The notes under the pieces: generated by a model
What the model was told of the DNA's origin: nothing
Seen by the model: the letters and a program-made list of their open reading frames with translations, nothing else
The model's database searches: none
Assembly: GCA_024643945.1 (NCBI GenBank)
Contig: JAHELX010000058.1
Coordinates: forward strand, 1-17,007
Source of the DNA: Anaerolineales bacterium
GTDB taxonomy: Bacteria > Chloroflexota > Anaerolineae > 4572-78 > NAK82
Reading direction: 5' to 3'
Length of the DNA stretch: 17,007 bases
Position numbers and translations under genes: made by a program
Shown here: positions 13,351-17,007 of the stretch, one piece after another
How positions within the stretch are numbered: the first letter of the stretch is position 1
Layout: every line of letters begins with the position of its first letter

Positions 13351-16264
13351 CAATCCTTTAATTGGGCGTCAACTTGCAAATTTTCGAATTGAACGTGCCA
13401 TCGGGCGGGGGGGTATGGCTGAAGTTTATTATGGACAAGACGTAAAATTGGAACGGCCGGTGGCGATTAAAATTATTGATGTCCGTTACCGAGGCCAACC
13501 TGCCTACGCAAAACGATTTGTGCGCGAAGCAAAAACTGTAGCCACGTGGCGGCATGAGAATATCATCCAGGTTTATTTTGCCGATCACGAAGGAGACCTT
13601 TACTACTTTGTTATGGAATACATTGGTGGGCCAGACTTAGGCGAGCTGATGTCTCAGCACGTGGATAGGGGCGAACTTATGCCCCATACCGAGGTTCTGC
13701 GGATCGGGCGTGCTGTGGCAAATGCCCTGGACTACGCTCACCAACAGGGTGTTATTCATCGAGATGTGAAACCAGCTAATGTGATAGTAGCAGGTGACGG
13801 TCGGATTGTCTTGACCGATTTTGGCCTGGCAATGGATGTAGAACAGGGCTCGCTTGGCGAAGTGTTTGGTAGTTCACACTATATTGCTCCAGAACAAGCC
13901 CATCGTTCCGCCGATGCGGTCCCCCAATCCGATCTGTACTCGTTGGGCGTGATCCTGTATGAAATGCTCACTGGCAAGGTGCCGTTTGATGACCCCTCCC
14001 CTACCGCCGTTGCTCTCCAGCATCTCACACTCCCGCCACCGCCTCCGCGGGAGATTAATCCCAACCTTACCGCAGGGATCGAGGCCGTTTTACTAAAAGC
14101 GTTGAGCAAGTATCCCAGTGAGCGCTACCAAACTGGTCGCGACTTGATCGACGCTCTGGAAAGAGCTATGAAGGCCGGTCGATCCGTCTCCGTTAGACCT
14201 TCAGCAACACCTTCCTCGTTGCAGATCTCGGAAATGGCGACCGATGATCTGCTCGGAAAACAACTGGACGAATATCGCCTGGATGCTTTGCTGGGACAGG
14301 GCGGCATGGCCCGAGTCTATCGCGGGCTGGATGTGCGCCTCAAGCGTTGGGCAGCGATCAAGGTGATTGACGCCCGATTTCGCGCCGATTCAGACTATGT
14401 GAAGCGCTTCGAACGCGAAGCCCAGGCGATCGCTCAGTTAGAGCACCCGCATATTGTGCGACTGTACCGTTACGGTGAGGCCAATGGCTTGCTCTACATA
14501 GCAATGCAGTACATTGAGGGCGCCGACCTGGACACGGTGTTGACGACTTACCGAGAGGATGGGGAGCTGATTCCGCCGGAAGACGCCAGCCGAATTGCAC
14601 GGGAGGTTTGTCTGGCATTAGACTATGCGCATAGTAAAGGGGTCGTACACCGCGACGTCAAACCCTCCAACATTATGCTGGATAAGGAAGGCAATGCAAT
14701 TCTGACCGACTTTGGGCTGGCTCTCCTCACCGAAGTCGGGACACAGGGTGAAATTTTTGGTTCTCCTCACTATATCGCCCCAGAGCAGGCGATTTCATCC
14801 GCTGGTGCTGTACCCCAAAGCGATCTATATTCCGTTGGGGTCATTCTGTACGAGATGTTCACCGGGGAACTCCCTTTCGATGCTGATGAGCCGCTCGACG
14901 TTGGCAGGCTACATATGACTGAGCCTCCTCCACCACCGCGAAAATTGCGACCCGAGATAAACCCGAAACTGGAAGCTGTGATTCTCAAGGCACTGGCTAA
15001 AGAACCTGAAGTCCGTTATCCGAGTGGAGCCGCCCTGGCTGACGCCCTGGATCAGGCGTTGCAGAGTACTCTTGTCAATGCCCGATCATCGTTAGCCTCG
15101 ACCTCCCGTCCCTCTGTCCCTGAGCGCGTCCAGGCGGAATTGGCCGAGCATCCACTGCCGCCCATTCCGGCGGCTGTGGCGATCGCCATACCACGGCAGG
15201 TTTCGCCGCGATCAGCCCCGCTGCCCGGCGCGTCACTGCCAGACCAGGTTGTAGCCCGGCTGCCTACGCCTCCAATGCCTGCTACCGCTCCGACTCCTGT
15301 CCCTTCTTCGGTGCCTGCCAAGCCTTCCGCCGACAAACGCCGGACGACCTACATGGCAGGCCTTGGTATTGTCCTGGCTATCAGCATTATCCTGGTAATT
15401 TTGTTGGCTGGTGTAGTGTTCTGGCTGCTGCGTGAAAAAAAAGATGAAGGTGTGGAAAGAATCGTACATCAAGCGCTAACGACTGAAGTAATAACTGCTC
15501 TGGCGGAAACATCTACCTCTCCGCTTGCCGCTGTCCTGACCACAACAGCGACGATGGCACCCCCCTTGACGCCATCTCAAGCGCCACCGGCGACAGCCGC
15601 GCTGACCATCACGCCTGCTCCGTTGCTCACCGGCACCCTCTCTGACACGCCTATGGCTACTCCGACGCCTACCGATACACCTACCCCCAAACTCACAGAC
15701 ACAGCGATACCCACCAGCACTCCCACATCCATCGGGACACCTACGGCGACGCCAACTGCGCTACCGACAGCAAAACCAAAGCCAGGGTCGAAGCTTATCG
15801 CGGACACCAGGGACGAGTTCTCAGGCTCACAAGGGCTGTCGAATTGGGAGTACCAGTGGTCCCGTGGCAGAAATAGCTTTGACTGGACCAGGATGCGGTT
15901 CGATGGAACCTGCTGGCGTGCCGATAGCTCGGAAGACTCAGTACGAATATGTAAGGATTCTGCGCACCCAGGACTGACGGGCGACATCGCCTGGCGATGG
16001 ACAAGTGAAGTGAATAAGCGCGTTTGGGTTCGGGTATCAGCACGCAAGATAGACACCGGGGGAGGTGATGGTGTGGTGATTCTTGTCTATCGTAACACCA
16101 CAGAGTTGAAAAGCTGGCAGCTTGGCTGGAATGATAGTCAGGGGTTTACCGACGAATTCGAAGTGGATATTGCCCGAGGAGACTTTCTGTTCTTTGTCAT
16201 GAAGGTAGGTGGGGACTCCACGTACGATCATACGGCTTTTCAGGCGCAGATATACCGTCGGTGA
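13340..16264 (+). CDS. Receptor Ser/Thr kinase with two tandem kinase domains
   Basis: This 974-residue membrane protein contains two complete Hanks-type (PknB-like) kinase domains. Domain 1 (about 12-275) has GRGGMAEVY, Lys44, HRDVKPAN with catalytic Asp142, DFG Asp160 and IAPEQ. Domain 2 (about 304-570) has GQGGMARVY, Lys341, HRDVKPSN with Asp439, DFG Asp457 and IAPEQ. Both look catalytically intact, which argues for function rather than a decayed copy. A Pro/Ala-rich linker, one membrane helix (about 672-697) and a Thr/Pro-rich stalk (about 720-795) follow. An outer beta-sandwich-like domain (about 796-974; GGDGVVILVYRN, FEVDIARGD) recalls carbohydrate-binding jelly-rolls. It probably senses an external ligand and phosphorylates cytoplasmic proteins on Ser/Thr. 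GGAG (13332-13335) suits ATG 13343 (7-nt spacing) as well as 13340. The upstream gene's stop overlaps, so the acyltransferase-like protein is a likely partner or substrate. Confidence 0.92.
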   Translation: MMTDNPLIGRQLANFRIERAIGRGGMAEVYYGQDVKLERPVAIKIIDVRYRGQPAYAKRFVREAKTVATWRHENIIQVYFADHEGDLYYFVMEYIGGPDLGELMSQHVDRGELMPHTEVLRIGRAVANALDYAHQQGVIHRDVKPANVIVAGDGRIVLTDFGLAMDVEQGSLGEVFGSSHYIAPEQAHRSADAVPQSDLYSLGVILYEMLTGKVPFDDPSPTAVALQHLTLPPPPPREINPNLTAGIEAVLLKALSKYPSERYQTGRDLIDALERAMKAGRSVSVRPSATPSSLQISEMATDDLLGKQLDEYRLDALLGQGGMARVYRGLDVRLKRWAAIKVIDARFRADSDYVKRFEREAQAIAQLEHPHIVRLYRYGEANGLLYIAMQYIEGADLDTVLTTYREDGELIPPEDASRIAREVCLALDYAHSKGVVHRDVKPSNIMLDKEGNAILTDFGLALLTEVGTQGEIFGSPHYIAPEQAISSAGAVPQSDLYSVGVILYEMFTGELPFDADEPLDVGRLHMTEPPPPPRKLRPEINPKLEAVILKALAKEPEVRYPSGAALADALDQALQSTLVNARSSLASTSRPSVPERVQAELAEHPLPPIPAAVAIAIPRQVSPRSAPLPGASLPDQVVARLPTPPMPATAPTPVPSSVPAKPSADKRRTTYMAGLGIVLAISIILVILLAGVVFWLLREKKDEGVERIVHQALTTEVITALAETSTSPLAAVLTTTATMAPPLTPSQAPPATAALTITPAPLLTGTLSDTPMATPTPTDTPTPKLTDTAIPTSTPTSIGTPTATPTALPTAKPKPGSKLIADTRDEFSGSQGLSNWEYQWSRGRNSFDWTRMRFDGTCWRADSSEDSVRICKDSAHPGLTGDIAWRWTSEVNKRVWVRVSARKIDTGGGDGVVILVYRNTTELKSWQLGWNDSQGFTDEFEVDIARGDFLFFVMKVGGDSTYDHTAFQAQIYRR

Positions 16265-16326
16265 TCAGAGTCACGTCTGCTCTCAAGGCGGCGTCTAAGA
16301 AAAACAATGGCTAAGGATCCTTGTTG

Positions 16327-16355
16327 TTGACATATTCTTTTGAAAATGATAAGAT
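16327..16355 (+). promoter_or_regulatory. Consensus promoter of the DUF5107-like gene
   Basis: A perfect TTGACA (16327-16332), a 17-nt spacer and TAAGAT (16350-16355). The start near 16362 gives a leader of about 50 nt before the ATG at 16413. No terminator was recognised between the kinase stop and this promoter. Confidence 0.7.
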
Positions 16356-16412
16356 GGGTGGGCAATAGGGTATCTTTTATCCTTTGGCCTTAACTATCCA
16401 GGGAACGATCCG

Positions 16413-17007
16413 ATGAGCACGCAAAACTCACCCTTGCGCTTCTCGCCTGTCCGCTTGTCGCCGCTACGGCCAAGTCCCATAAGGGCTGGTTTGAGGTTCT
16501 TGTTCAGTCGCTTTCCTGTCCTCTTTGATCTCCTCCGTGCTGCTGTGGTCGTTCTCGTTGCAGTCGCCCTCTTCGTCCTCTTCGGGATGCGGTCGTCGGT
16601 GACCGCACCGGGCCCCGCCGCCGCCGCCGTGCCTCCCGGCCGCACTACCGTCACCACCACGACCATCACCATCCCGACCCACGTGGTCGAGCCGGCCCTG
16701 GTGCGGGAGTTCAACGCTACCTATAACATGCCTTACTATCGCCTTGACCGCGGCCGGTACGATCCCAATCGCGTCGAGAACCGCACCTTCACTCTCATCG
16801 TGCTGGAGAACGACTACCTCAAGCTGAGCATCCTGCCCGAATTGGGCGGCCGCATCTACCAGGCTATCTTCAAACCCACTGGCAACAACGAGTTCTACCA
16901 GAACCCGGTGCTCAAGCCCAGCCCCTGGGGGCCGCCGGAGATGGGCTGGTGGCTGGCGGCCGGCGGCATGGAGTGGGGATTGCCTGTGGAGGAGCACGGC
17001 TACGAGT
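16413..17007 (+). CDS. DUF5107-like secreted or anchored protein, C-terminus cut by window edge
   Basis: The frame stays open from ATG 16413 to the right edge (198 codons). The N-terminus is basic and repetitive (SPLRFSPVRLSPLRPSPIR), followed by a hydrophobic helix (about residues 43-58, AAVVVLVAVALFVLFG), so it is a signal anchor or signal peptide. A Thr-rich linker leads to IVLENDYLKLSILPELGGRI, then FYQNPV and GGMEWGLPVEEHGYE. These match the start of DUF5107/galactose-mutarotase-like beta-sandwich proteins, often linked to carbohydrate handling. Only the first part of that domain is present. AGGG at 16400-16403 (ending 9 nt before the ATG) is a weak ribosome site. It has its own promoter (16327-16355) and is probably a separate unit from the kinase operon. 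Confidence 0.68.
   Translation, partial: MSTQNSPLRFSPVRLSPLRPSPIRAGLRFLFSRFPVLFDLLRAAVVVLVAVALFVLFGMRSSVTAPGPAAAAVPPGRTTVTTTTITIPTHVVEPALVREFNATYNMPYYRLDRGRYDPNRVENRTFTLIVLENDYLKLSILPELGGRIYQAIFKPTGNNEFYQNPVLKPSPWGPPEMGWWLAAGGMEWGLPVEEHGYE

Noticed and set aside
15640..15780. Thr/Pro-rich repeats in the kinase gene as a possible DNA repeat element
   Set aside because: Codons vary between units and the stretch behaves like an ordinary extracellular stalk, so it is protein-level low complexity.

Overview
The window reads as a chromosomal segment from a Chloroflexota bacterium (Anaerolineae/Caldilineae-like). This is inferred, not proven. The main clue is that two neighbouring secreted proteins end in the short aromatic/Pro/hydrophobic tail often seen on exported Chloroflexota proteins (RFPAIFKNYAP and LFLPLAIRDQEL). 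Supporting clues are a large receptor Ser/Thr kinase with a Thr/Pro-rich outer stalk, an SOS box of the CGAAC-N4-GTTCG type, and GC-rich DNA full of small repeats.

Layout. 1-1632 (minus): a GT39/PMT-type membrane glycosyltransferase, cut by the left edge, carrying two in-frame repeat insertions. 1635-1872: divergent promoters. The uvrB side has TTGTCA-17-TATAAT with a LexA-type box over the predicted transcription start. 1873-3897: uvrB. 3898-4631: no gene, but a strong extended -10 promoter, a 250-bp MITE with perfect 46-bp terminal inverted repeats and an imperfect 8-bp target duplication, a second promoter, a set of leader hairpins, and a second 150-bp MITE inserted just before the next ribosome binding site. 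4632-8039: a two-gene unit of a secreted subtilisin-like protease and a secreted PGRP/Amidase_2 protein; together they could process external peptides or peptidoglycan.

8040-8948: a repeated promoter cassette, a 29-residue single-span membrane microprotein, structured DNA and a long leader. 8949-10452: an ATP-grasp ligase (D-Ala-D-Ala ligase-like) overlapping a GNAT acetyltransferase by 122 nt. 10453-10914: a second copy of the promoter cassette and a 12-bp inverted repeat. 10915-16264: a two-gene operon with an 11-bp overlap. The first protein keeps several landmarks of the carnitine/choline acyltransferase fold; the second carries two complete Hanks-type kinase domains in tandem, one transmembrane helix, a stalk and an outer beta-sandwich domain. 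16413-end: the start of a DUF5107-like protein with a consensus promoter.

The most promising candidate for an undescribed system is the acyltransferase-like/tandem-kinase operon. Next come the ATP-grasp/GNAT pair and the leader upstream of the protease. No tRNA, rRNA or CRISPR array was seen. Nothing was searched against a database; family names come from motif recognition.
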